A stretch of 64,000 bases of DNA, from contig JAKSYS010000226.1 of NCBI GenBank assembly GCA_022925895.1, positions 19,141 through 83,140 on the forward strand, written 5' to 3'. How positions within the stretch are numbered: the stretch's first letter is position 1; every line of letters starts with the position of its first letter. This document shows, in pieces, positions 1 to 10,700 of the stretch. Source of the stretch: Fragilaria crotonensis (taxonomy: Eukaryota; Bacillariophyta; Fragilariophyceae; Fragilariales; Fragilariaceae). Below the pieces are notes generated by a model, which had not been told where the DNA came from, searched no databases, and worked only from the letters and a program-made list of their open reading frames with translations. A program made the translations under genes and the position numbers.

Positions 1-1780
1 CAAGGAAGCATTTGTTCATGAGAACAACTCGCGGACTTGGAAGAGTCCAATCCCGTGGAGTTTGCTGACTATGCAATCGCTCAAGGAATCAAGAGCGAAC
101 CCGCTTTCGCGTGGTGGGTCCCATTCACAATTAAAGCGGCGCGATCGGATAATTGCGACTATAAATAACCGATACTACAAGCGGGTGCATAAATTTGGAC
201 TCGAAGTTCCAAAACATATGAGGATTGCACCCGCGTCGACCTCGAAAACGGTAACATTTTATGGCGGTATGCCTTTCGGACTGAGATGACTAAGGTGCGA
301 ATAGCCTTTCAGGTAATGAGAGGTGACTCGGAACCTCCTCCATTTTAGGAAGACCCACTGCCATCTTGTTTTTGATATTCAGATGGACGTCGAACGGAAA
401 GCTTGCTTGGTGGCCGGCGGCCACGTGACGAAATCGCAGCCTACGTATGTGGCATACGCAAGCGTTCTTTCAAACTATTGGCTGATCTCAACGACTTAGA
501 GGTGACAGTTGCCAACATTGAAAATGATTACCTGACGGCACCAGAGAGTGAGAAGATCCGGTGTCGACTCGGTCTGTTATTTGAGGCCAATGCTGAAATA
601 GCGGCAGCAATTGTTCGGGCACTATACAGTCTTTGAACTGCTGATGCAGATTTCATGTATCGTTTGGCCGACTACATGATTGCGGCGTTTGGGCTGAGGA
701 TCATGCGTGGCAGATCCGGATGCGTGTCTAAGGTCTACCTCTATTTGCGACCCTGAGTTTTACTTGGGTACGACGTTGTGAAATGCCACCACGTTGCCGA
801 ACGGAGTGCAACGTTGGGCGATGAGCGAGTTCGTCCAGTGAGTACATCCACGAGGCCGTGCACAAACGTTCAGAAGTTCCATGATGTAAACTTCCCACGC
901 GGCATTGGATATAGCAAGCAGAGAGACCGTTCCTTCCAGCTATGTGCCTGGAGTCGATGTTACTAGCCCGTTGTTGGACGCGACCTCTCTTCGTTCTCCC
1001 AGACGCAGATTGGTGTTCTGCGATGGTGCATTGACTTGGGGCGAATCGATATCACAACTGAGATGTCGGAGTTGTTGTTTTTGTCTTGCTCAAGCGACCT
1101 CGTGACGGCCATTTGACCGCTGTCTTTTATACTTCGCGACTATCTCAATACGAAGAAATACAACGCAAGGACTGCGTTCGACCCGACGTATCTCGTGATA
1201 GACATGCCCTCGTCTAAGTAATGCGATTGGAAGCAATGTTACGGGAACGTGAAGGAGGCGAAACCTCCGAATACGCCGGAGCCACAAGGGAAGCAGTAGA
1301 TCTTTGCCTACTTGTGGATTCCGATCATGCCGGAGCTTCACGAACAGGTGAATTAGCTTCATCATCAACATGAATCAGCAGCCGCTGATTACGTGGTTCT
1401 TCTCAAGGAAACAGTCCACGATTGAGACTAGTGTCCTCGGGGCCAAATTCGTGGCAATGAAGCAAGGCATGGGTACTCTTTGCAGTCTTCGCCACAGGCT
1501 CCGAATGATGGGTGTACAGCTATCCGGTCCCTCCTTCATTTGTTTGGGGACATGTGATACACAACACGCAACGACCCGAATCGACTTTGAAAAAGAAGTC
1601 CAATTCCGTACGTAATCATACAGTTCGCGAGGCGGTAGCTCTGGGTGAATGTCTGACTGGACATGTGTCAATCCACGACAACCCCGCGGACATAAGTATG
1701 AAGTTTATCCCAGGTGGACAGAAGTATGATCACCTTGTGGGATTGATCTTCTACGACCTTGCCGATCATCGTTGATAACC
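1..1780 (+). pseudogene. Decayed Ty1/copia polyprotein (RT-RNase H part)
   Basis: This is the remnant of a copia-type Pol, entering from the left edge so the 5' part is missing. Translated pieces in shifting + frames appear in the order expected for copia. A pre-RT segment (NPVEFADYAIAQGI, AFAWWVPFTIK, NNRYYKRVHKFGLEVPK) lies at about 45-215. The RT start (KACLVAGGHVT, then LNDLEVTVANIENDYLTAPE) lies at about 400-560. The RNase H and C-terminal part (ETSVLGAKFVAMKQGM, HNTQRPESTLKKKSNS, AVALGECLTGHVSIHDNPAD) lies at about 1415-1775. Stops and frameshifts interrupt every segment and the YVDD box is not readable, so it cannot be functional. No LTR is visible in the window. The family assignment rests on the order and wording of the conserved segments. 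Confidence 0.85.
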
Positions 1781-2535
1781 CCCTCATTGAGGTTCGAAGG
1801 GTTCTACGGGTTACCTTGATCGTCTTTTGACGACTAAATATCACTTTGATCCGATGTTTCGTTTACATCTTGCTCGCTATATTACGACGAACTAAGCGAC
1901 TCGCCCGACTTCGTCTGATTAGTTCGAGGGGACTGATTTATTGTATGCGTTGTACGGTACACGACTGTACAGTATGCGGTACAATAGCTCGATCTCACAA
2001 CTTGACCTATCCCATGATCTATACCCGTTACTAGCATATCGTTGCACCGTCTCCCCTTAGCACGTCTACTTTTACTCATACTGGCTTTGACAATCGACAA
2101 GACAATACTGGTATGCATATGACATACCAGTACATGAAGCTTACTCAGACGGTAGGCTACGACATACTGTAGTATGTTCATAGTACGACCTTGAATAGCA
2201 TACAGTAGGTCTACTCCAGTATTGTGATGCTCCATTTTGTATGTCTACACCAGTCCACGTTCTGAAAGATATGCTATTTATATGTCGTACTCACAAAGCA
2301 TGTATGCATTATATTCATACATATAACATTCACGTCTGTATGTGGACTGTATTTTATTTTGTTGCAATTATGGAATTTATGTATGTACAATAATGTACAA
2401 AAAAATCAACTCGACAGCATGAGGTCGTACATATGAGGTATGACGTATGATGACGTATCACACTGACCACTGACCGCGCAACATATCATGCTAGCCTAAA
2501 ATACTTTCCACTCTCCCCTCTCCCGTCTCCTCACC
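1781..2535. other. Intergenic, no gene seen
   Basis: No credible coding segment is visible between the copia remnant and the 2536 ORF. The stretch is AT-rich and full of short GTAC/TACTG-type words that recur across the intergenic DNA of this window. A pyrimidine-rich tract (CTCTCCCCTCTCCCGTCTCC) ends about 5 bp before the ATG at 2536 and probably belongs to the promoter or 5' UTR of that gene. Confidence 0.5.
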
Positions 2536-3054
2536 ATGGGAAAACCATTTCAAATAGCATTCCTCGCGACACTTATCGCCTTGACGACGATCCTCCCTAC
2601 TCTCGCTTTCTTCACTCCTTACAAGTCTACTTCGTCAATCGTCTCACCGTTCAAATTTTCGGGCGACAACCAAAATGAATTCTTTTCTGTGGGTTTGAGC
2701 GAATCCGATCAAGGTGTCGTAGGCGCCGTGGGAACCGCCGCCTCTCTCATCACCCTCTACTCCGAATACACACTCAAAACTACGGGATGCGGTCTTCCCG
2801 CTGGACCTGCAGGATTGTTGGGCCTGGCGGAGGGATTGAGTTACCTCAGCGTCGTAGGGATTGGTGCCTTTTCATTGTACACGAAACTGAAACAAGGTCG
2901 CGGCCTTCCTGCAGGTCCTGGTGGACTACTCGGAGCGGCCGAAGGGCTTTCGTTTCTAGCTATTGTTGCGGGTCTCGTTGTTCTGGTCTTCCAAATTGTG
3001 GACTACAACTACATACCGAACGCGGTACCTATGGAAGGCGGCATGTGCAATTGA
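2536..3054 (+). CDS. Small plastid-type membrane protein with an internal repeat
   Basis: A 172-residue ORF starts at an ATG. The N-terminus is a hydrophobic signal sequence (about residues 5-24) ending in TLAFFTPYK. Phe directly after a predicted Ala cleavage site is the known diatom signature for a bipartite plastid presequence, so plastid import is inferred. The mature part holds two similar modules at about residues 84-120 and 122-160: GCGLPAGPAGLLGLAEGLSY and GRGLPAGPGGLLGAAEGLSF. Each is followed by a hydrophobic stretch (LSVVGIGAFSLY; LAIVAGLVVLVFQIV) that could span a membrane. I do not know a biochemical function. The Gly/Pro/Leu-rich motif suggests a conserved thylakoid or envelope protein family, but that is a guess. 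The ORF is intronless and convergent with HIRA. Confidence 0.72.
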   Translation: MGKPFQIAFLATLIALTTILPTLAFFTPYKSTSSIVSPFKFSGDNQNEFFSVGLSESDQGVVGAVGTAASLITLYSEYTLKTTGCGLPAGPAGLLGLAEGLSYLSVVGIGAFSLYTKLKQGRGLPAGPGGLLGAAEGLSFLAIVAGLVVLVFQIVDYNYIPNAVPMEGGMCN

Positions 3055-3105
3055 AACTGTCGTGAAGCAGGTCAACTCGATAGGACGTAGGAATACCTTA
3101 GTTAG

Positions 3106-6100
3106 CTAGTTAGACGTTTCGACTTCTAGCGCGACCTCGTTCGTCAATCTTTGCAGAGCACGATTCTTGCTCATTTCGGGAATGACCACAGTTTTGACCA
3201 AATTCTTTCGATTTAATGACAGAATGGTTGGGGATGACGACAGCCACCAGGTCGAGTTCGAGATCCCATCCCTGGAAGACAAAAGCATATCCACTAGCAT
3301 CCTCAATTGGGATTCATTACCACAAGCGACCAAGTTCTTGACATACTGCGACAACCAATAATGGAATTCGATAGAGGATCCCAATGCCAAAGCACATGCC
3401 ATGCGGTCCTCGCAGTGGGATCGAGTGCTAATGAAGTTCCCATCTTCATTGTACATGTAAGCAGCGTGACCTTCCCCTGTTGCTTTAGCTCGTCGCGATT
3501 GTCGCAAAGACGAGGCAGAGGCACCAGTGCGAACAGCATCGTCCATCTTTGACAGCTCACCGCGGTGTTTCGAGTTGCTGGAAGGTAGGGTGCTATAAAA
3601 GTCTGATAGTAGGAAGCGGCTGTCAGAGATTCTCACCCAAAGCTCCAATCCACGGTCGTAGACGAACGCCTGAAGAGATCCTCCTGGATTGGACGGGTTC
3701 GACGCATTTCCAGACCGTGGCCGATTCTCTTGCTCTTTGGGAGGACTCAAGCTCAGAATCATGAAGAGGTGGCCGTTCTCAGTCATCTGAACTCGAGCCA
3801 GCTTGGGTAGCGATGTATTGGAACAAGTTGCCAATACCATGTGAGTCATGGCGGGAAGGATTGTGCCCTTGAACTTAAGAGACAGATTTGGAAGGATGCT
3901 GTACACAGCAAACATTCCATCCGCGGCGACCACTACGATTTCCACCGCCTTCGAATCTTCCTTCTTCAATTCATTCATCTGAATAGAAACGATAGCATGG
4001 CCCAAGATGAAAGGAGGGTGCGACCTAAATGCGAAACCACTCGACCAGCCAAGAGATGGGGACGTTCCATAGAGGTATAGACATCCGTCTGCAGTACCAA
4101 TTGCGAGGCTTGTCTCACAACTTGCAAGTGCAGTACAAGATGTTCCAATTATTTCATCTTTCCAGAGTTTGATGCCACCGCGACTTATAGAGACCATAAC
4201 GCAAGCCAGTGGTTGTCCAGACGACCCTTGAGGAACTCGGTTCGAGTTTGTGCAGTCAGCAATTATCTTCAGCCTTTCACCATTTTCAAAGCTTGTGCTA
4301 ACATCAGTATGACCTGAACTTAGCTCGACCGAGAGTATTCTTTCGGTGCTGTGTGGAATCCTTGTGAAATTCAGGTTGCGCGTGGTATTTATTGAAGTCT
4401 GTTTTTGAGTTGAGTGGGGCGTCGGAACGGGTTCACGTGAGGCAGATGGAGTCGGTTGATCCATAGACTCCGATTTCGAAGTTGGTCCCACATCTGCAAT
4501 GGCCTTAGCTGCCAAGTCTAGCATATCCTGGACACCTTCGACTTTCTTTTTCTGCTTTGCGTCCCCTGAATCCCCATTTGGCTTCTGTCGCTTGCTTGTA
4601 TCGACCGCCATTAACACTGGCCTGATGCGCTTTTTCCCTTTCGACTTACTCTCAACCTGAGCCGCCTTGACCTTCGATGGAGACATAATTGCACTCGGGG
4701 GCGGGTCACTTTCGGCCCCCTCGTCTTCCACATCATCATTGCCTCCGTCGATGTCCTCGTCATTATCTTCGAGAGTAAATTGCAGGGCATTCTCAATTAG
4801 CTTTGGAGTGGCATTGTCTCCGACGAACATGCTACCTCTGTGACGACCATTGTCTTCTTCAAAATCGATCCCATATCGCAGTTGAAACACACGTTTCTGT
4901 TCAGTGTCGCTCAATAACGGACCAACTTCATCTGGGACACTGAATTTTATCGCCACAACGTGTCCATCCAACATGGCTACAAGCAGTATGATACTTCCAG
5001 GGGAACGACCCCAAGACAAATCTGTCACAGTGCATCGGCTTTCGCTGCATTGCAGCTTGAAGATGGGCCGCGATTTGCGAGTACTCCATACCGTCACAAA
5101 ACCCCGCTTATCACCCAGTGCAACCAATGTCGCGTAGTCTGGCTCGTTATCGTCGTCGTTCTCGCCGTTCTCCTCGCCCTTCCGAGCATTCAACAGGTAC
5201 GGGCAATGCTGACTGACGACCACAGGTTGTTTGTGTCCCACAAGATTGGCAGCTCCCGACGCGGCGGTTTTGGCTCCGCTGACTCTCCAACCATCGCGAC
5301 TGATCGTGGAAGCAACATGCTTGTTTTTCACAGATGAATTGGTACTACAAATGTAAGAACCATCCGTCGACCAGCTGAGTCGACGGAACAAGGTTTGGCC
5401 TGTCAGCTCCTGAACGTCCTTCCATTTTCGAAAGATTCCATCATCGGCGTCAATGCGCTTCTCCAAACCCCAATCATCGTGAGCACGCCAGATGCAAACA
5501 GCAGGGTCGTCTCCTGATGAAGCAATGTAGGAACCGGCCGGATCAAAAGTGACGCCCTTGACAGTCGATGTATGAACACCTTTTCCGAGAATCTTATACG
5601 GGTTGCACAAAACATTTGCTTGGGTCCGTCTCTCTTGAGAGCCTAAATCAGTTAACTTCCAGACAATTATAGGAGCATCAGAATCAAGCGAGCAACTGAC
5701 CAAGTGCGAATCATCAGGTGCCCATGCCAAGCCCACTACATCTAGTGTATGCCCGCGACACAATTTGATCCGCGACCAGTGTTCTACATTCTCTGACAAG
5801 TTCCCCCCGACAATCGACGACGACGAGGGCGCATAGACACATACAACCGCATCATCACCCGCGGAGGCAAGATACTGACCAGAAGTGGAGAAGCGAACTG
5901 CAAGGACCGAGGATCCTGTGTGAGCCGAGAGCGTACAAAGGAGGCGGTGACTCGTGACGGATTCGCGCTTTTGTCGTGTCGGTGACGGTACTGGCTTTGC
6001 TGCCGCGGGCGCTTTGGCAGGGGTTTGGCCGTCCTTCTTGCGACGAACAAGCTGATTCAAATCGTGTACCTCAATCCGCTCTTCGGTTGGTGCAGCAGCA

Positions 6101-6462
6101 TCGTCATGCAACGGATGAGGCGGAGACTCCTCATCTCCGGATGCTCCGGACGCACCAGATGAGTCGCTGCTCTCGTATGCACCCCCTTCAGAGAAAGATC
6201 CAGAGTACTTGGCAAACAATGCCGACGTGCTCCAGATCCGAACCGCACCATCTCCCCCGCCAGTTGCAAACTTTAAGCCTTCGGGATGAACATCAACACT
6301 ATAAATGGCACATTTCTTTGCGCCACCGCCTACTGTCTCGAGAAGTGCGAGAGATTCTTGAGCTCTCAAAGTTTGGGTATCATCAGTGGGAGAAACGTTA
6401 GGATCTGAAATCTTGGATCCGCTGGAATGTACCAGCCAAAGTGGGATTTCGGCGACAACCAT
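3106..6462 (-). CDS. HIRA: HIRA histone chaperone
   Basis: An intronless 1118-residue protein. The start (MVVAEIPLWLVHSSGSKI) and the early motif YSVDVHPEGLKFATGGGDG match the HIRA N-terminus. WD40 repeats follow over about residues 50-500 (for example LASAGDDAVVCVY and YIASSGDDPAVCIW). A HIRA B-domain core, GKKRIRPVLM, sits near residue 612; in known HIRA proteins this segment binds ASF1. The C-terminal Hira domain (GGIKLWKDEIIGTSCTALA, SLAIGTADGCLYLY) leads to a helical tail ending RALQRLTNEVALEVE. HIRA deposits H3.3-H4 independently of replication, with ASF1, in the nucleus. The linker at 505-770 is acidic and Ser/Pro-rich. Length fits the family (about 1000 residues). The next gene upstream is far away, so the promoter lies in the gene-poor 6.5 kb region. 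Confidence 0.93.
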   Translation of the reverse strand: MVVAEIPLWLVHSSGSKISDPNVSPTDDTQTLRAQESLALLETVGGGAKKCAIYSVDVHPEGLKFATGGGDGAVRIWSTSALFAKYSGSFSEGGAYESSDSSGASGASGDEESPPHPLHDDAAAPTEERIEVHDLNQLVRRKKDGQTPAKAPAAAKPVPSPTRQKRESVTSHRLLCTLSAHTGSSVLAVRFSTSGQYLASAGDDAVVCVYAPSSSSIVGGNLSENVEHWSRIKLCRGHTLDVVGLAWAPDDSHLVSCSLDSDAPIIVWKLTDLGSQERRTQANVLCNPYKILGKGVHTSTVKGVTFDPAGSYIASSGDDPAVCIWRAHDDWGLEKRIDADDGIFRKWKDVQELTGQTLFRRLSWSTDGSYICSTNSSVKNKHVASTISRDGWRVSGAKTAASGAANLVGHKQPVVVSQHCPYLLNARKGEENGENDDDNEPDYATLVALGDKRGFVTVWSTRKSRPIFKLQCSESRCTVTDLSWGRSPGSIILLVAMLDGHVVAIKFSVPDEVGPLLSDTEQKRVFQLRYGIDFEEDNGRHRGSMFVGDNATPKLIENALQFTLEDNDEDIDGGNDDVEDEGAESDPPPSAIMSPSKVKAAQVESKSKGKKRIRPVLMAVDTSKRQKPNGDSGDAKQKKKVEGVQDMLDLAAKAIADVGPTSKSESMDQPTPSASREPVPTPHSTQKQTSINTTRNLNFTRIPHSTERILSVELSSGHTDVSTSFENGERLKIIADCTNSNRVPQGSSGQPLACVMVSISRGGIKLWKDEIIGTSCTALASCETSLAIGTADGCLYLYGTSPSLGWSSGFAFRSHPPFILGHAIVSIQMNELKKEDSKAVEIVVVAADGMFAVYSILPNLSLKFKGTILPAMTHMVLATCSNTSLPKLARVQMTENGHLFMILSLSPPKEQENRPRSGNASNPSNPGGSLQAFVYDRGLELWVRISDSRFLLSDFYSTLPSSNSKHRGELSKMDDAVRTGASASSLRQSRRAKATGEGHAAYMYNEDGNFISTRSHCEDRMACALALGSSIEFHYWLSQYVKNLVACGNESQLRMLVDMLLSSRDGISNSTWWLSSSPTILSLNRKNLVKTVVIPEMSKNRALQRLTNEVALEVETSN

Positions 6463-7110
6463 GATTCAGTGATGAAAACTGCTTTATTTCGATATCTCAA
6501 TGTTCTTGTTACCCTCACAAAGTCAATGACAACGAGACGGAACGGTTCGCAACCTCCGCTTCGAAGTGTATAGATCGATGACAAGCTACAATGCGTATAG
6601 TTGTATTTTGAACACTCTCTATCGTAGGAGTGGAGAGTGAGTTTTGTGGTTGTGCTTACGCTGCGGACAGCGGACCCCTAAAACACGCAGGTCTTCGTGG
6701 TGTTAGCTCCCCCAATAGATTTCATCAGCTCGGTCAGGCGCCGAACTCCGACGTGAGTCAAAAGCATAAGAGCGTCCTGACATCCAACAGCGTTGTTGCG
6801 GGCTTGTATTGAATGTACAACGAAGCATTGATATGACTCCTTCGACTAGCACCGTCATTCTGTCATCCGTATCGGACACTGTGACCTTTTATCTCTTGAG
6901 CGAGCTCGCTTTCGTCTACCAGTGTAGTCATCACTAAAGTAACGGTACTGAGCGAGGTCGCAGTACGATAAGCCATCACTACAGTACTAGTACCGGGTAC
7001 TCGCCGGCAGGCTGGCGTTTTATATGGGGGAAGGTTCCCAAAACACCCAAATAGCATATTGGGGAACTTTTGAAGTTTAATCGGGAACATTACTATACAA
7101 AATACGGAAC
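6463..7110. other. Intergenic, upstream of HIRA
   Basis: This should contain the HIRA promoter. The ORFs here are short, lack domain signatures and have no consistent codon usage, so I call no gene. A short run of GGGGAA/TTCCC words near 7020-7090 suggests decayed repeat DNA. Confidence 0.45.
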
Positions 7111-7199
7111 GATTCTACGTGATTTCCACATTTCCACACATATCATCCGAACATGATTTCTACGTGATTTCCACATTTCCACACATATCATGCGAACAT
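7111..7199. repeat. Two-copy tandem repeat, about 44 bp unit
   Basis: The unit GATT(T)CTACGTGATTTCC... runs from 7111 to 7154 and is repeated from 7155 to 7199. The two differ by one inserted T and by CCGAACAT versus GCGAACAT. It lies directly beside a decayed transposase-like segment and may be part of its terminal or subterminal region. Confidence 0.8.
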
Positions 7200-7740
7200 T
7201 GATGACTATATAAAGTAATACACCGGAGTAGCTACAGTACAAGTAGTATGACGGAATCCAGAATATTTACGATCGATGAGTGATGCTATTGGAGTAGTAC
7301 CATTAGTGAATGGAAATGTTTTGTAAATCAAAGTATTACATGCTGTGCAGTATACCCTCAAGTGATAAATCTCTGAGCCAGGATCGATACTCATCCTTTT
7401 CCACTTAATCAAGGAGAAATCTGATTCAACAGTTGCAGAACCGGGGAACACAGTTCTGAGCCCACCAAATAATCCTTGAGTGGGTTGAAATTTGTTTCAA
7501 GTATGGCCTAAGCTTTGTCGAATGCCTCTGCTGTTTTCTTCTTTTCATCATTGAAAGCAGCCTGAAAGATTTGAGGCACTGAACTCAGAAGCTGCCTTAA
7601 GTTGTCCAACACATTGTCTAGGTGGTCAATTTGTACCCAGCAGGTCTTTGAATGCTGTAGTCATTGTCAATATTGGAGTTATAAGATTGAAAATCTAGAG
7701 CCCACATGAAACCATGTCTGCCACATAGGAGCTACGCACT
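7200..7740 (-). pseudogene. Decayed transposase-like segment
   Basis: Read on the minus strand, two conserved-looking pieces appear in order. The first, at about 7640-7460, is a helical stretch (HLDNVLDNLRQLLSSVPQIF ... KKKTAEAFDKA, stop, AILETNFNPLKDYLVGS). The second, at about 7450-7370, is FPGSATVESDFSLIKWKRMS. A short VESDFS-type motif near the C-terminus recalls the dimerisation end of transposase-like proteins of the hAT type, but this is only a resemblance. An internal stop and frame changes show it is dead. No TIRs were identified. Confidence 0.35.
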
Positions 7741-10700
7741 ATGGTGAATATTCGAAAACCTTGCACGAATCTTCCTTCAACCGTGTGCACTCGAACCGCC
7801 GCATTGGAGCTAGTACACCATTTATAGTGGCTCAATTTTTTAAGGGCTCAAAGCCATTTTTAACTGGTACACGTATCGTCCATCGTCCCCCTCACCTTAA
7901 GACAGCATGTCATACCTGTGCCGTAGATGTAGACACACTCTACCGGTAGGCAGTAGTTAGTGTCGTACTAGACACTTACCTACTGGGCGCGTGCCAGGAA
8001 ATGGGGTCACGTCCTGGTTCTTAACCTGAACCCTATGCCCTATGCCAACCAAAAAGTCGACAGGTTCTGTTATGAGCCCGAACTATAACACCGCCAAGTA
8101 TGGCAGGTTTCATGTCCCAGAATCCTGGCGCAGGTCGTGATATCTTTTCTACGAGGGAAGGGGAAAATCCCTTGCGTGACGTCACCAAAAGCTTGTTTTC
8201 TCGTGTTGAAAGCAAGCGTTCCACAATGAGATTGCATGCCGTTTCACGCATCAGCTGCACTCCTTACAATTAACCCGACCCCGACAGTTGCCTTCTAACT
8301 ATGCTTTAGAATCGAACTGTCGGAGCGAGGTTAATTGCACGGATGAAATGCCAAGGAATTCAGCCCTTTTTGTCACGGGTGGCGTGCTCGTTCGTTCTCA
8401 TTCCATAGACGGACATCGTTTGTGATTGTAACTGTAGCTAATTGGTTCATACGCATCATCCTTTTGTCGGGTCTTCAGCAATAAATGAGACCTACCATCT
8501 GGGAAGTGTTGCACATGAAAAGTACTTGGTGTAGGTATAGCTACCGGTAGTGAGTCTCCGTCAAAAATGATCGTTTCTTGGAATTTTGAAGCCGCCAATC
8601 TACAACAACATCTGAACCTCATTCACAGGTGGGGAGGTGCATTCACTCGTATCTGGGGTATCTGGGTAGGTAAGAGTAGTCAGGTAAATCTCACATGATT
8701 AGAAGCTTGCCATTCTTGCCGTAAATGTCGTTGTCATCGTCTTTCTAGGTGCATGAGATCTACGGTCGACCCTTTGCCAAACATTCCTGTAGTAGGAGCT
8801 CCAGATGTGTTCTGATATGACATTTTTCTTGATGTAGCTATAGTTTTATCATGCAGTGGCACCACTCAAAGCAACAGTACCGTATTGACCCACGAGCAGA
8901 TTCAAGAAAACAACAGCACCCCCGCCAGGCCCGGCACAATATGGACCCAAATAGACTGGCTTGTTACCGCTTTGCTACAAAGGCCGCCCAGCATTATTCT
9001 TGTCCTGCAACTTTGTCTGACATTCGCCGAGTCGCACCTCCTTTCCTTGCTGTTCTAGATAGCATCGCAAACTCCAATTCAGACCCGTGGTGTTTTCGTT
9101 CCAAAGCAGCCAGTGATAAACGCAGTCATCGTCGTTGCCCTCATGACACCGACAACTATCTCTCATGCATGATCATGGTAAGCATCAACAAATGTTGTCA
9201 TCGGAGTCAGGCATTTGCCAATTTCTAACTGAAATGCTTCTTTCCATAATGAACAAACTTGGTTGGCCGGAGGCGAAGAAGGACCAGACAGACCACTGCA
9301 TATGACGAGTAACCTGCACTGGACCACGAAGTCATGTTGCGGCATAGAAGCTTGAATCGCCCCACTCTCAAGAGCGAGTGCGACGGAATGGATCAACTGA
9401 ACGCGATGAAAGAATCAACTTTCCAGCTGTCTTTTTGCAAAGCATCGTACCCTGCAAATTCCATCCCAGAAGTCGAAGCCCCCGCAACAAATGCAGATAT
9501 GAGGTCAAATACAAGCTGAGTGGTGGCCTTGGAAGGCGGCAATAATGCTTCCCACCTCCCGTGATTGGTGTTCTACTACCATTTCCGTACTTGTCAACCG
9601 ACCACCGGTGCAAGATGCGTCGCCGCTACCAAAATTGGAAGTCAGCATAACTTGCGATATGTGCCGAAGTCATCGTCGATACTCCGCCTCCGTGGGCGCC
9701 CAACATTATGGACATGGCATGCAATGCTGCAAACCATGCGTGCGCGCGGAACATGCCAACGACCATGACTACTTGACTTCATCCATTCCTTGTGGAGGAG
9801 TGTTGATGTTGACATGTTGACTACCCAGTCGTACATGAAAAGAGCAGAGATAGCATAATTATTTGGGCGGAATTTTACTCTGGGATTTTGTATTCCTAGT
9901 ACAAAACATACCAAGGTGTGCGCCAGGAGGGTTTAGCCTGAAACCTGCCATACAAGTACAAGTACTGTAGCCCATACGTGTTCCACCTTGTAGTTCCTGA
10001 GACGGATTCCATTAGAATGCAGTGAAATGACGTTAAGTTTTGTATGTTTACATACCCGGTAGCATATTATGGCTGGATTCACGAAGAGGATTCGCGAGGT
10101 AGAGCTCTACGTACTAGTACCACTATTTTTTTTAGCGCTCGCATATTGAAAATTGATTTACACGCCAAATCACTTGCTTTTCATTCCATTGACCATGGCA
10201 GTGAATATCTCAACCAATTCTTGATATTCCGTGGAGCTTCTTGAAGCTACATCATCTCCTTGCTCTTCATGAGTGAAAGCACATTGAAGCTCCACAGAAA
10301 ACGCAGTTTTGATAAATTCACGACCATTCCAATTTCTACTGATCACGCGCCAGGAGATGGCAGTAAAGGGGAGCACCTTCTTCTCTTGTGATTCCAGAAA
10401 CGTTGTCTGATGAAGAGAACAGTTACCAGCATGTTGCCCAATTGAGTGTTGGTGTCAGTCATACCAAATGTCACGAACCATGATGACGATGACAGTGGAT
10501 CTTGGGATGGATCCAGATTCGAACCCTTAGAGCATCCCCACCCGAGGCGAACACGTGGTGAACTCCGTTTGGAACATTCTTGGAAGCATTTTCACCATTC
10601 CTACTTTTTCCTTTCAAAATAAGGACGGAAGAGGCTCACAGAATGTCACTCCTCGGAACTTTTGCTCCCAGACGTTGGATCAATTTGTTGGCTGTCGATG

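Noticed and set aside
5976-6401. 141-codon ORF antisense to HIRA
   Set aside because: It lies wholly within the HIRA coding region, has no domain and no independent signal.
8851-9228. 125-codon ORF at 8.85 kb
   Set aside because: Low-complexity His/Arg/Ser composition, competing open frames on the minus strand and no motif; likely chance or decayed DNA.
10515-10535. GATTCGAACCC resembling a tRNA T-arm on the minus strand
   Set aside because: The T-stem does not pair and no cloverleaf fits.
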